Shown here piece by piece: positions 11,405 to 24,379 of a stretch of DNA of 64,000 bases. This stretch comes from Tetracladium setigerum (lineage: Eukaryota > Ascomycota > Leotiomycetes > Helotiales), in assembly GCA_031472005.1 (NCBI GenBank), contig PZJY01000005.1, forward strand, positions 2,666,001-2,730,000. Direction: 5' to 3'. The position numbers and the translations under genes were made by a program. Numbering within the stretch: the stretch's first letter is position 1; each line of letters starts with the position of its first letter. The notes below the pieces were generated by a model. That model did not search any database and was not told the origin of the DNA. It saw only the letters and a list, made by a program, of their open reading frames with translations.

Positions 11405-12719
11405 TGGTCGGCTGTTTTGGGGGAGAATGCGGGCTTATGGGGATTGGGGAGGTCGTACTGTACTTCGCGGAGTATGCTAACGCCACGGAGCCAAGACGTA
11501 GTGGTTTCTTGAAAACAAGTCTTGGATGAATCGAGAAAGAAGGTGGTGGTGGTGGTGTTGTCCGGATATGTGGCAAAAGATGTGGTTGGAATTGAATTCG
11601 AGAGATTGTGCGTCTTGGTCGTACAGGAGAAGGAGAAGAAGAAGAAGAAGAAGAAGCAGAAGAAGAAAGTAGTCGATAAGATCTTGTGTTTGAGTCTAGA
11701 CCCGTCAGAACGTTCGCGGCCAGGAATGCAGAATTGAGACAGCCCCAACGCCACTATTGATACTCTACACTCAGTACTACACAGACTGCAGAGGAGAATT
11801 GGCACCGAGGGGGCGTGATCAGGATATCTGAATCGCGCAATAGAACATGTAAATAACACAAAAATATTTGAGAATTATTCCTCGAGGTCTGGTGACATGG
11901 TGGGAAGCATCAAGTGAGGAAGATTGAAATCTTTAAATCCCCGAACGAACCCTTTGGTGCCAAGGATCTCCAGAATTCTGTGTTCCTGGTCTCACTTTCT
12001 TCCTTCCTCCTCCCAAGTACTTTGCACGTGTCAGCTCAATCACACTCCACACCGCTTCTGACGGGTGATCTCTCTCTGTGTGTATGTTTCTTGAATATCT
12101 GTGTTCGTTTCTATTATTTTGGTCTACCTAACTAACCTACTAAGTAAACTATATCCTTCCCAAGCCAAATTCTGTATTTCATGTCGCACATATCTATCAT
12201 CACACAGTTCTCGTTAATGCCCATCAATTCTCATGTGGTAGGGCGTCGTGGAAGGGTTTGTGCTTCGTTACTCGCACAACTTCTTGTGCCTCACTTGGCT
12301 ATTTCTTGGGGAAACCATAAACCCTTCGGTATTTGTTGTCCGCAGCCTGCCGTTTCGTTCACAGCTAGTGGATAAACGTCTATCCATTGATAAGTTTGTC
12401 GTTGCTAAGTTCGTTGTTGTTGATATTGGTTTGCCCTTCTCGGATTTTATCCGAATAATGGGGTGGACTTGACGTAGTTTTTCTCCTTTTGGTGCTTTTT
12501 ATACCTTGGTAGCCATAACCCTGAACTGTCAATTGATTTTCCACCTAGACTTCAGAAGCCTAAGAAGGGTGATCTACACATAGTAGAAACAGATTTCCTT
12601 AATCAAGCCAAAAATACAATGGTCTACAATTAGACTATAGACTATAGCGACCTATCTTGCCTGTAGAATAGAGAGAAACTTTTAGAACAACGCGGGCTTC
12701 CATTCCGTAATCTTACAAT
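11405..12719. other. Intergenic, 1.3 kb
   Basis: The leader of the ubiquitin-fold gene contains a purine repeat (see 11625-11668). The remainder is AT-rich flank with no recognisable gene. Confidence 0.5.
11625..11668. repeat. GAA-type purine microsatellite
   Basis: A run of mostly GAA/AAG triplets with one interruption, upstream of the ubiquitin-fold start. On that gene's strand it is a pyrimidine tract, common in fungal promoters and leaders. Confidence 0.7.
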
Positions 12720-13867
12720 CTAAGAAGGTCCTGAACTCGTCCTTAACAACTTTCCATTCTTCTTGATAAGAGGAGTCCTCTCGCTGTTCTCCACATTCGC
12801 GCCTCCCTCATCGTCCGTCTCGGTACTGGCTCTATCTCGATCCAAATACCCAACTCCTCTCTCACCCTTCATCCCGTTAGCATTTCTCTGCCAAAAATCA
12901 AATGAAAAACTCACCAGGTCCTTAGCAGTCCGTCTAGCTTTAACTTCAAAGCATATCCCCATCACCAACAAGCAACCTTGAAGACACCCTGTCACAAGGA
13001 ATGTGCCCCAACTACTCCACCCCTCGGCTCCTAATCGAGCAGCCAGGCTTGCAGCCCACACAAAGCTTCCTGGGGTCTGGATCAACATCATAGGTATGCT
13101 CAAGCTGCCTACATGACCCAAATGCCATGTCATCCAGATTTGGGGTAGATACTGGATACCCGCCAAAATAGTCGCAATTATGCCCAATGTATTTGCGAAT
13201 GCACCCAATAGATTTGGTCTTGTCAGAATCAGCACGACGCTGACAATGAGCGTCACCAACCCATGAAATAAGCAAATAAATGCCACCGACACAGCAGTCT
13301 TCCACGTATGTTTATCCTCAGTTCCATTTCTCGGCAGACTTGGACCTCGAGGGAAGAAGACGAGGAAGAGGAGTAAGCTGCGGTTCGATCGTTAGCTTCA
13401 ACATTCCCTGAATAACTAACAGTTCACCAGAGAACAGTCTTACATGACAGTAAAGCAGAACCACTGCACCCCAACTTGCAGCATCCCCAGCAGCCCAGCT
13501 ATACATTCGAAAGTACTTGTCGTCTTACAGCAGGCGACATCTTCGCGCGACGCAGGCAGAACAAGTATATTCGCAAAAGCGCATGTACTGGACGTCGCTC
13601 CCAGGAGGATGAAGTAAGGGGATATGCCTTCGGATGTACCGCGCGAGATGATGCGGTGATGTTGAGGAAGGTATGAAAAGAGGATTCCGAGAAGGATGAA
13701 GCTTGAACGGTCATGTTAGCTGTTGGTCGTGAGGGTTAAAGGTATGATGTAGGTAGGCGGGGGAGGTACATGGAGAGGCACAAGTTCACAAAGAAGCCTG
13801 GTTCTTGTGCTTTGTCGCAACGCGTTTTCTCGAGTGCGCTCGAGAAGAGAGTGTTGATGGTGTCCAT
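12720..13867 (-). CDS. PQ-loop repeat membrane protein
   Basis: Seven-helix-type PQ-loop protein (cystinosin/SWEET/SLC66 superfamily) of 337 residues. Three exons: 13867-13770, 13701-13444 and 13377-12720. Intron 1 has a textbook GCTAACATG branch site. Two PQ motifs are visible, FSYLPQHHRIISRGTSEGIS in exon 2 and GIQYLPQIWMTWHLGHVGSL in exon 3, each followed by the family's G-S/T-x-G-x-S pattern. Hydrophobic stretches such as ILLGILFSYLPQ, LLLFLVFFP and LIVSVVLILT support several membrane spans. The tail is hydrophilic and acidic (RASTETDDEGG). Likely a vacuolar/lysosome-like or endomembrane transporter; no substrate can be assigned. All joins are in frame without correction. Confidence 0.85.
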
Positions 13868-14660
13868 GGTATATGGTGATGCTTCCCCAACCCAAGGTTG
13901 GAGGTGTTTGTTGCTGTTGCGCGGTTGTTGGACGGGGAAGAGGAAGAGAAAGGTGACGAGTCGATCAGGTACCGACGAGAGACAGCAGCAGCTCAACTCA
14001 TTTCGTGCCCTGTTCATTGGTTGGGGGCTTGCAGCCAAGATATGCCGCCTCGGCATCAGTTCCCGTGCAATTTCTGGGGTAAATGTGGGGTGGGAAAGTA
14101 TACCGAATATGCGAGGATACTTGTACAGTAACTTCAAAACTCACAACTTCACTTGCAACTGTTGTGTACAGAATTTGGAAGTCTCTTTCTTCATACGAGA
14201 TCTTAAATGAATCCAATATATCGATACGACACTACTTGGAACTCAATCCAAGCATACCTAGCGACGATGTGACATAGCAATTCAATGTTGTGGAGGAGAC
14301 GAGCTCGATGAGAAAATCGGAAATTCGTGAGAATTTTTGGAGTGATAATCATTGCAATGTAAGGTAATATATTAGAGTATAGCAAATGGAAACGCTTAAT
14401 CGAGAACTTTAGACCTTACTGTGAAGGAAGGAACCAAGTGAACAGATGAGGCAGGTGCCCCCAAGTTAACATCACGTGTACCGATTCTTTCCAACGAGCA
14501 TAGTAAAATCAATTTCAACTGGAGTCCTCTCCTATCTTTCTGTTTGTTTGTATTGTGTGCTCTCCTTACTCCCATTCCATATCATCAACGGCTCTATACA
14601 CATCTCTATCTACATCATTAAATCAGGTAGATCCACTACATCACCCGTAAGATCTTCGGA
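13868..14660. other. Divergent intergenic region
   Basis: Lies between the divergent PQ-loop gene and the gene at 14661 and must hold both promoters. Nothing else recognised. Confidence 0.5.
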
Positions 14661-17458
14661 ATGTCTCCTGAATCCGAACCTAACGAGCACGAGGAGGAAG
14701 AAATCTCCCCTCTGCAATACGCACGCATGACTGGCATTGCTCGCAACTATCTGGACGATATCACAAGCACCCTCTCCCAAATAAGAAATCTCGTCCAAGA
14801 GAGCATCAAGGACAATGTGGATGATGATCCTGAGCTTCCGATTTTCAGTTTCGGGCAGGAACTAATACTTGATGAGCGCTTGACTTTTAGTCGAGAAGCC
14901 GCAAAACTTCTAACCTCAATTACCAGATCCAACATGATAGAATCCACTGACCCTACTGACTGGACAATCGATCGCAACCCAAGAAAATTAAAGTTGGAGC
15001 TACCTCTGTTGAAGTCAGATCATGAGCTGGATTGTAACGACTTTGTCAATCGTGACGACTTCGAACTAGTTCTCGCAGATATAAAGCTTCCATTAGAGCT
15101 AGTGGATGAGGAGAACGGTGAAGGTCTTGGATGGCCCAAATATTTGAGAGATCATGGTTCTTCCATCCTCCAAGATTTGAAGAAGGAGAGGCTTGCAGTT
15201 AATCGAGACACGATGCACTTCATGCAAAACACACTGAAATCCGATTGGACGCAGGACAATGAAAAGCAGCTGTGGGCATCCGAAGACAAATACAAAAAGG
15301 TAGGTGACTTGTGCAGTATTGAGTTTATGCTGATAAAGTCAAGAAGAAGTTCAAGGAACCTATTACACCACCATTGCTGCCAGCCGAAATGTCTTCGATC
15401 TTATACAATCCAAATTCGGAGGCTGATGGATTTGACATGCCGATTCTCTCAGATCCCCAGGACTTAGTGCAACTCGATCTCAAGGCCATTGAAGCCGAGA
15501 TTTACAAACAAGACGTACCAACACCGATCCGCAACCAGGTAGAAGGACAAAGCAACTACGCAGAGAACGAAACTGTCACGATGAAAGACGTTTATTCTCC
15601 TCTGGCGTCGCTGGATAAGTCTTCTCCTCTGCTGCCGCCCCGTGGAAGATTCAAAGCCGAGGACTACAAGGTTGAAACCCCTTTGACACCAGAGAAACCC
15701 GCCCTCTCCCCATCTAAGCCCGTTCGGTTTTCGAATGTCGTCTTGAAGCTTGATTTTGATCAACAAAGCCCCAACCAGTCACAATCAGATCCTGCTTTGG
15801 GAAGCAGGTTCTTCGAGGATGCATTGCATGCACACGAAAAGGTCACTCGACAATCGCAGCAAGAACAGCTTGTTCATGCCGATGCTTTATCCAGGGTCAG
15901 CGTGCCTAAGATGGACTTCACCCTGCCAGATCCTCCGTGGAAGGTTATGGCAGAAGCCAAGAGCTCAACGATCTTGACCCAATTGCAGAAGTGGTCGATG
16001 AGACATATATTCGGAGAGTGTGAAGATAAACCAAGTCGTTGGCCAGGTGCACAACGAGCGTCTAACAAGTTGAAATGGGAATTCCCAAGGCATCTTGCGC
16101 AAGCTGCTACGACTGATGACTTCCCAGAAGAAGATGAAGTCTATGAGAGTTTTCTTGATAATCGAGAGAAAGTCATTGACAGCTCCACCTTAGCCTGGAA
16201 GCCTGAAGGGTTGAGAATCCTGAAGGACGAAGAAGATGATGACGAGATTGAATTAGGAAAGTTTCTCGACCACACACCTCAAGATTTATCCTCCCTTCTT
16301 AAGAAGAGGAAGATGTCGCTGGAGAAGGAAGCCGAACGCCTTGACCCAAATTCCAAGAACAAAAGTGAAGGTGGACCAAGCATGGCACTTAAAAGCAAGA
16401 GAACCAAGTTGGACTCTGCAGAGACGGTGGGAAATAGTTCTAGCTTAGGCACCTTACTCAACGGACGATTTTGCGCACGTAATGCTGTCGACAACTACAT
16501 GACAATTAAAGGTATCAAGAAACCAGAGCTTTCTGGCTCACGACACTTTGATAGTCAAGTTAATGCCATATCGGAACAAAAATCGGCATCAAGTCCTCGA
16601 CAACAGCAGATCGAACTGCCTATCCGAAAGAGTCCTCTACCAAAAGCTGTCATAATTCCAAGTCCGAAATTCGAGATTCCACAAATTCCATTCTATATCA
16701 TCATGTCTACAACTATGAACAAAAAGAAGAAGCTGGCTCGGACGCTCGAAGGAACTTTTCCAACACTGAACCTTGTTGAAAGAGACTTTTCGGCCCATAA
16801 CACCAGTGCATGGCTGGCTGGATCTGTCAGTCGCTCGCCAATCGTCTCTCCACTTGCGGCAGAAGCCGATTTCATTGTATCTCCATCTGTGGGAATTATC
16901 ATTACCACCTTGCAGAAAGTCAAGCAGAAACCGCTCCCCGGCCAGAAAGCCAAAACTGAAATCAGAGATCATATTGAACAAGTGAGTTTGAGATATGAAA
17001 ATCTGTTGATCATGGTCAGTGAGGACAACAAAGACGAGACAACCAACGGCTTGGACACTTACGATTGTGAGGCTTTGACCGAGCTCAATGGTTTCACTAC
17101 AGCATTGGAATCCAACGTGGTAGTTCAATTCGTGCCTGGTGGTGATGGCATATTATCCAAATGGCTCATGAGCGCTGTGGTACAGCACAGGAGCGCAGAC
17201 GAATTGTTGGCAGAACAAACACACTGGGAGTTGTTCCTCCGAAGATCAGGCATGAATGCATTCGCCGCCCAGGTGATTCTCTCTCGAATGAAAGCGCCTG
17301 AGGGAGTTGACGGCTCATCTCCAACCAAGGCGGGGAACTTTGGTTTGACGGGCTTTGTGGAGATGGGAGAGCACGAGAGGATAGGCCGGTTTGAGAATCT
17401 GTGTGGTCGGAGATTGTTGGAGAGAGTTAGTGCTGTCATTGATGCGAGATGGTTGTAG
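14661..17458 (+). CDS. Large protein with possible XPF-like C-terminus (Zip2/SHOC1-type candidate)
   Basis: About 917 residues in two exons (14661-15299 and about 15344-17458). The short intron has an uncertain 3' end: AAG at 15343 or 15346. The N-terminal third is acidic and helical (MTGIARNYLDDITSTLSQIR, ELPLLKSDHELDCNDF). The middle is charged and low-complexity with many K/E blocks. The last 200 residues look folded: SVGIIITTLQKVKQKPLPG, IEQVSLRYENLLIMVSED, TTALESNVVVQFVPGGDGI, ELFLRRSGMNAFAAQVILSR and GFVEMGEHERIGRFENLCG. That order recalls an XPF-nuclease-like domain without the catalytic ERKxxxD, followed by a helix-hairpin-helix-like end, as in Zip2/SHOC1 meiotic proteins. This is inference from pattern only; it may be another conserved fungal protein. 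Confidence 0.6.
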
Positions 17459-17585
17459 ATGGATGTAGATGGAAATGGTTGGTGATGTGCTGATATGTTG
17501 CTGGTTGCTATACCACTATTTGCTAGATGGCTCTGAGAGGGAGCTGCGAATTACGTGTCACACAATTGCAATGTAGCTAGATCTT

Positions 17586-19161
17586 TCATAGACTCCATAC
17601 TTTAATGCTGTTATCTGGGTTTCGTGAGAGGGGTCTTTTTGAGCCTGTTGATGTGCTTTCGTCGTCTGATGAAGAGTCATATTCTTCTTCTTCATCTTCT
17701 TCTTCTGAAGAGTCAGTGTCGCTCTGACTCTCGCTTTCGGTCTTGTTTTCGCTGCCTTCGTAAATGATCTGGCCTCCGCCAAGTTTTGCTCTCTGTCCAG
17801 AACATGTAGCCACCACGCTGCCTGTTCTGTGAACCACAGTTGACGATACATGATCTACAAGGAAATTAGCACTCTCCAAGCAAAAATGAGAAAAAGATTG
17901 CTCACCATCATGAGCTTTCCACTCCCAACTCCTCTCCTGTCCCCCTCAGTCAACCCCACCCCTCCCAAACACCCACAACCCCATCCGTCCCCCACCCCAA
18001 ACCTCCGTCCCATTCTCTCCCTCAAAAACATCCACCCCAATTCTCTGGTTCGTCATTGCCTCCCTTCCCTCCAACCACCCAACCAATTTCCCCGTCACCC
18101 TAACATCAAACACCAAAACCCCTTACTCTTTCGCTCAATCACATAAAGATAGCGTCCGCACGAACTCCACGCCGTTTGCGTAATCCCCGTTCCTCCTATC
18201 CCAGCATGCTCATCGGCGGCAGAGGCAATGCTCCACGTCGCTACTGTTCCTCCGAGACCAGAAGCGTCGTATAGACCGACCCAACGTGTCCAGGTACCTG
18301 CTGCTAGGATTCCTGTTCCAGAGTCTGTGTCCGAGGTGGGCTGGAGTGATAGCGCTGAGACGATACCGCGCATGCCTACGCCTCCTCCTTTCATCTTATG
18401 TCTTTTGGAAGGTATGGTAGGGAAAGAAAGGAGAGGACCCTCTCCATTTCGCGAAACGTCGAAGAGTCCGATTAGACAGTCAGTCCCAGCGAGGAAGGTA
18501 GTGGGGGTTGTGAAAAGTAGGGATGATGGCGTGTAGTATGCTTCTGTTGTGGGGCTTATAAAAGAATAGGTTGCGAGTGGTGTTGAGGAGGGAGAAAGAG
18601 TGTTTGTGAGACGCATTGGTAAGGCTGTGGGAGCGGAAAGAAGTAGTGTTGTTGCTGGTGAGGAGTGGTCGTATAGCGGGTAGAGGGCGAATGTGTTAAT
18701 GGGTGAGGGGAAGTGGTGTGCTGTGTATGGTAAGAGAGTTGTGGGTTCTGGAGAGCTGAGGAGGGTTGGTGGGAGGATAAATGTGCGGAGGGTGTTGTCT
18801 GCAGAGGAGGTTATGAGAGAGGTGCCATCCGGTGTCCTGGGGGTTTGTTAGCCGTGTCTTGAGAAAGGTGATAGAGGAGGGGGGTTTGCCATTGTGCACT
18901 TTTAAAGTAATTAACTTCGTTGCTGGGATTATCTATATGCCCAGTAAGAATTGGTGGTTCGGGAATAGCATCGCGATTTGTGGGATCTCCAGTAGCTTGT
19001 AGCTTTCGTTCGCGGATGAGAGAGTTGACTATGCTGGAGCTGTACGTCTGGAGAGTTGACGCGACGAGAGATGGCCTTTTCGATAGATGCTGCAAAGATT
19101 GCACATCCTCAGAACATTCCCCAGAGACCTGGGCAATGTCAACCTCTTCCGTTAAAGTCAT
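17586..19161 (-). CDS. WRAP53/TCAB1-like WD40 protein, five apparent frameshifts
   Basis: WD40-repeat protein resembling the telomerase Cajal-body protein WRAP53/TCAB1 and its fungal relatives (Swt21/Gnr1). Exon 1 is 19161-17906 and exon 2 is 17854-17586. Diagnostic pieces are SADNTLRTFILPP, GILAAGTWTRWVGLYDASG, GITQTAWSSCGRYLYVIERK, WEWKAHD (end of exon 1) joined to DHVSSTVVHRTGSVVATCSG, and DNSIKVWSL. A long Ser/Glu/Asp insert separates the last two. The frame breaks at five short C/G runs: 18839-18843, 18119-18122, 17989-17993, one of the runs at 17954-17962, and 17941-17945. One base added at each gives about 509 residues with exon lengths that fit. It probably acts in RNP or small-RNA biology in the nucleus. 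Confidence 0.8.
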
Positions 19162-20739
19162 TTTGCAATCATTAGCACAAGAATTGGTGTACGAAGGTGT
19201 ATTTGAGGAGAGAGGAAGATAGGTACGTCAATCTTCAGAAACTGGTCTGCCAGTATCCACCGCCCGCGTGACAACGCGCTCAGTTCGTGCTCTCTACCAC
19301 GCTTCAGAGTCCTTCTTATAGCTAGGTATATTTCAACATTTTAAGAACAAACTTTCTTCTTTGTGTTTCTTTTCGTCATGTAACCCATCCATCGCTATCA
19401 AAGCATCAAAGCATCAAACCAAAAAGCCACAATGAATGTAGACGCATCCTTCTCCTCTTCTATTGTCATTGCGATGCAGAGCTCAAGACTTGCATTTTGA
19501 ATCTCAACCTCCTCCAACACGAACATCCCACTTCCTGTATCTCCAACCGCAAAACATGTCTTAAAGATTAATTTGAATTAAAGAAATCAAACGACACCAT
19601 GACCATCTCCTCAACAAACAGATACGAATGATGTATCACACTCCCGGATACACTCGATTTTTAGGAATCACATAGCGATATGATAGCTAGCACTTACTTG
19701 GTCCAAGCGCCCTGCGACATGCAACAAAAAATTTAACGTTTGTTATAAGGTTATGATAGGGGAAAGTGAAGTGAAGTTTAAGTGACGGCATGGTGGTCGG
19801 TGGGCCGCAACCTCGTCCCCATTCAGTTTGACTTTAAGAACCAAATGCATTCTGCGTATGAATTCGGTTTATTTCTTCTTTGATTGTGATTTATTCAATG
19901 CTATTTCTGGGGAGTTTCACACTCAGTCTGCTGAATTTAAGCTACTTGCAGCCTTCTTGCGGAGGGTTCTAGATAGCTTTGAGACGAAGGACCGATGCAG
20001 TTCTGGTGGACGCAAAATATTTTTTTCTGTCTATACTACTGAACAATGATTAAAGCTTGGTACAGTCTCCGAGGGGTGCAAAGTATGAAGAATATTTGCC
20101 TGAGGAGGAGAAGTGGAATGTTTTATGAAAGATTCCTGGATGAAGTTTTCTGTCAGCGAGCTTCCCAGATCATGGAGAATGGTTTGATGATTAGATCATC
20201 TTTTAAAAAAATGTCTTTCTACTACGTTGCATGAATAGATTATCTTTTTATAAAGTAAAAGGGTTTGGATTTTTATTTAGATCTGATAAAACTAAATTGG
20301 CTGCTTAGGATTTAATCACATGCCATCAATAAGTCGCAGAAAGACGACTGCTTTATTGCGTAGAAAGTTCGAGGGGTAATCTTGTCTTAGAATTGCAAAT
20401 TTAATGTATTTATTTTCATCATTTCACTACGTATGAGAATTTATCTTAAAGACGCGTATATGCTGCTTTGTTCGTTGGATACTCGAGGAGGTCGGCGTTC
20501 GAGATTCGGGTCGGCGTTCGTGATGTGCGGCACGGCTCGTGGATATATAGTCGCAACACGCATCATTCTCTCGCCCGAGAAGACAACACAACAACAGGTA
20601 CTGGATTAATCTGCTATATCGTTCCGCTTCTTTACAAGATATTTTCCAACCACAAAGTAGAAGCTCCTCATCAACCTTGACCACAACAAATCCCTCAAAT
20701 CCACACTCCAAGACTGTAACACAAAGCTGAGAGGTTAAC
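19162..20739. other. Intergenic, 1.6 kb
   Basis: AT-rich region between divergent genes. Small reading frames (for example 19828-20049) have no family features. No RNA gene found by eye. Confidence 0.5.
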
Positions 20740-21579
20740 ATGTCTTCACCAGCAGACAAGATCCTCATTCTGGGATCAACAGGTCTCCTTGGTTTAGCCA
20801 TCACCCGCGAAGCTCTTTTACAAAATCTCAAGCCTACCCTCTTCGTTCGCAACCCTCCAAAATCCCCGCTGATATCTCTGGGCATCCCTCCGTGACAGTA
20901 AGTTTTCGCAACCACTCACATCCACTCACACTTCACAATCCTAACCAATACCCTACAGATAATTCAAGGCACCCTCCCATCGGCTTCAGAAACTCTCTTC
21001 CCCATCTTCGCCACCAACAACTTCACCACCATCATATCCGCCCTTGGCCCACCAACCGTAAACCGCACCTTCATCGACCTCGAAGTATCAACCTTCCTCA
21101 GCACTCTCCTCGCACACCTCTCATCCCCTCTCTACCCGCACCCCAAAAAGCCATATGTCCTTGGAATCAGCACCCATTCCTACCCCTCACCAGACGATGG
21201 TTTTTCACTCTTCTTCTGGATCGCAGCCAAACTCATCGCCTTCTTCATCCCAGGTCATTACCATGAAGTTCGTGCGAATACAATCGCTTTTCTTGATTTT
21301 GCGGCGCAACAGGAAAGGGATGGGAGGGATGATGTGAAGTGGACTGTTTACAGACCGGGAGGTCATTTATCAGAAGAGAGGAAGGGTAAGGATGTTGAGA
21401 GGAAGGTAGCGATGGCAGGTTTTGCGGGTCATGGGAAGACTGGAGGGATGTTTGCGAGGAGGGAGGTTATGGCGAGGTGGTTGATTGCGCAGGCGAAAGT
21501 GGTGGAAGAGGGGGTTGTTGAGGGTGGGAATTTTGGGTTGAAGTGGGCGGGGAAGATTATTGTGATTGCTGATGTTTGA
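20740..21579 (+). CDS. NAD(P)-binding Rossmann protein, one apparent frameshift
   Basis: NmrA/isoflavone-reductase-like or atypical short-chain dehydrogenase of about 259 residues; a redox enzyme or NADP sensor by family. Exon 1 is 20740-20897 and exon 2 is 20959-21579, with a 61-bp intron ending CTAACC...TACAG. The N-terminus KILILGSTGLLGLAI is the dinucleotide-binding G-x-x-G-x-x-G. Later parts are FTTIISALGPPTVNRTF, PYVLGISTHSYPS, YHEVRANTIAFLDFAA and WTVYRPGGHLSEE. The frame of exon 1 runs into a stop unless one base is added near 20859-20867 (AAAATCCCC). With it, exon 1 ends HPSVT and joins IIQGTLPSASET. Substrate unknown. Confidence 0.75.
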
Positions 21580-22045
21580 GGGGGATGTTACAGTGATTGA
21601 TGGGTTATGCTGTTAGTTGTTAAGTGATCTTCGGACAATCATTTCTGGCTTTGACGTGTTTTTGTTTCCAATTAATGATGGTTGTCTGGCGGATGTCGAG
21701 TAGCTAAGTTGATATGATAAAACTCTGGACTAAAAGAATAGGTAGAGGTGAAACTTTTCTTAAGCAATGGTTGTATGTCAAATTAGATGCTGGCAGACTC
21801 AATCAGACGAGAATAGGTAAACCGATGTTCATCCCCAGCCATGAACCCCTGCCGAACACCACAACAATACATGAGGGTCAAAGATGTTTTAAATGCCTTC
21901 TATTTGGTATATTTTTGATTGTGCTATCCCGTATCATATTTCTTCCATTCTGATACTTAATCATCGTCAATGTCCCCTACTCCAAACGCCCCAGTCGTAA
22001 AGCACCAAGCCCAATCATATTTATTCGTAACATATCCACCAAACT
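21580..22045. other. Intergenic, convergent gene ends
   Basis: 3' flanks of two convergent genes; nothing recognised. Confidence 0.5.
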
Positions 22046-23318
22046 CTAATCATTATAATTGCTCTGTCCACTACCATCTTTACTGACGAGCGGCAAACCA
22101 TACTTCGTATTGAATTCCACCTCCTGACTCTTCGCGTTGCTATCAAGCACCGGCCTCTCTGCCCTCACAGCAACTCTCACAGCATGTCTTCGATGGGGAG
22201 CAAATCCATATGAAGCGGTGTGGTTCTATGTCAAAAGTCAGTTTTTTCGTTCTCAACGACTCCGAAACCTTGATGTCAAAGCTGGAATAAATGCTTCGAA
22301 ATTAAGGAAAGGACTCACAGTAATCCTATTATCCCAAACAGCGACATCCCCTTCCTCCCACTGAAACCTAACTTGTGCCTCCCTCAACCCTCCCAACAAC
22401 TCATTCAAATATCTCAAAATCGCTTCTCCCTCTCCTACAGGAACACCCACGATCTTCGTCACAAAGCCCGGATTGTAGAATAGACTCTTCCAGCCCGTCA
22501 CAGGATGCGATCGAATGAGTGGATGTTCTGTCACAATTGGCTCTCTCCTCAGTGGTCGATTGGCTGCTATAGAACCTATGGCTTGCTCGTGGGATGAATG
22601 TAGAGCAGTAAGAGATTCCAAGTATTTTTGCAGAAAGGGCGATAACGCATCATAAGCAGCGTATTGGGACACCCAGAGCGTATCACCGCCTCCACCTAGC
22701 GGTGGACCAGTGAGGACTTTAAGGATTGTGTAAGATGGTGGCTGGAGTTCGTATGTGACATCGGAATGCCAGAGGTAATTTGAAGAGAAAAGGGAACGCT
22801 GATCTTTGCTTTTCTCATCTGTATAGACGACATGGACATCATCGAGGTCGCCTCTGGCTGGTACAGCGGTAGTTGCGTGCTTGTGGAGGGAGCCGTAGTG
22901 GAGAGCTAATTCGCGTTGTTTCTCGATTGTGAGGTTCTTTTGGTTACGGAAGAATACTACACCGCGGGTAGCGAGGAGAAGTGCGAGGTCATTTTTGGCT
23001 TCGGGGTGAGGGTGGAGAGGTCAACGCCAGTTATGGTGGTACCTATTTTGGGGTTGTAGTCGATAATTGATGTGGCTGTTGAGAGGAGATTCTTGAAGGT
23101 TGGGTCGCCGAGGTGGGCTTTGTCTTCGTAAGATACGGGTGAGAGTGCTTCCCAGTGCTTGTCTGGGAATGATGGAAGAAGGTCCGAGTGAGCGTAGGAT
23201 TTTGTGTGATCTGTTATTGGGTTTCGACCCGGCGTGTATGATAAAGGTTGAGGAGGGGTAGATTTTGTGATGACGGGAGAGTGGATGTGCTCTCGTTGAC
23301 TTCAAGTGTTGGAGCCAT
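22046..23318 (-). CDS. TauD/TfdA-type 2-oxoglutarate dioxygenase, two apparent frameshifts
   Basis: Fe(II)/2-oxoglutarate-dependent dioxygenase of about 393 residues, related to taurine and sulfonate dioxygenases; it may release sulfite from sulfonates, but fungal members vary. Exon 1 is 23318-22319 and exon 2 is 22225-22046. The iron ligands are H-S-D in NYLWHSDVTYELQPP and the distal His in NRIT-NHTASYGF, with the 2-oxoglutarate Arg in PHRRHAVRVAV. Other family blocks are KIGTTITGVDLSTL and LLLATRGVVFFRNQ. The frame is lost at two G4 runs on the plus strand (23255-23258 and 23003-23006). Adding one base at each makes exon 1 1002 nt and restores both blocks. Confidence 0.85.
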
Positions 23319-24379
23319 TTTGAAAAGATATAAAACTGACGGTAATGTTTTCGGACGCAATACAAATTGGGCAAAAGATTAAAAACAGCGCGGGTTGCAA
23401 AAAGAATGATTTTATTGAAAAGTGAAAGAGCTGATATAGGTTTTGGAGTTTGGATCTTACCGCTCCAACGCTAGGCGCTGAGGCATTGCACCATCGAGCA
23501 CATCATCTCTGCGATTGCCAATATAAATTCTCCGACGAAGAACTGGGGAATGCACCAAGAGGGAAGGTAATTCCATACCCGTCATAACTCCCCGCAGTTT
23601 CCCCACAAGCCACAGAAGCCAGAGTGAGGGAGGTAGAAAATGTTTTGTAGTACTGCCTGCATTGTACACGACCAAGAAGAAAAGAACCAAACTCAAAGTA
23701 GAAAAGGCCGTAACAAAGATCTGCAAATATCGTCAACAAGTTGATTTCTCGAATTTGATATGCATCGACATGATCTGACTCAAGAACCACACAGGAACAA
23801 ACGTTAAAAAAAAACGGTGTCAAGTTGACTCATTCTGCAATCAGCACCCCGACTAACAGTAGAGTATGGTACGTCTTTCTCGACATCACTCGATGCTTAC
23901 GCAGAGGTGGCAACCGCTGTCCGTATTCCTTTGCCTCTTCGAGAATGTTTGAAGAAAAGCCCCAGGACGTGTCGTTGAGGTCTCGAGTGGATATACTTCA
24001 TCTGGGCATCTAATTGGTCAATTGGTCCCCGCCGCGAGATGGTTAGTTCTGTTGCGTGATAGATTTCAATATGGCAACATCAACATCAACATCTCCATAT
24101 CTTTATAATCCACTTGATGAGCTGGAAAGTCGGTTTTTCTCTTCCGAATCTCGGCCCGTCAAGTCATTGATTGCATGAAATCAGGTCACCGACTCAGGCA
24201 CAAAGACGAATGAAACTTGATGACGGTATGAATCCGAACAGTGGACAAATCGAAACCGTTTTCGATTGATGGTATCTTCTCATTTCATTCATGTCGATTA
24301 ATCTATGCCACTGATATGCAGCCAAAACACCCAACTCCATCCTCCCGTCCATTTTAATACACAGTGTAGCCCCAACTTC
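23319..24379. other. Intergenic, 1.1 kb
   Basis: Upstream flank of the dioxygenase and 3' flank of NUP49. A minus-strand frame at 23503-23823 lacks an ATG start and family features, and is not called. Confidence 0.5.

Noticed and set aside
10548..11576. 342-codon minus-strand frame covering the ubiquitin-fold gene
   Set aside because: Only its 3' third codes for the real domain. The first two thirds are an out-of-frame reading of the Ser/Thr-rich region.
23503..23823. 106-codon minus-strand frame with hydrophobic parts
   Set aside because: It begins at TTG, not ATG, and no spliced ATG exon could be found. No recognised domain.
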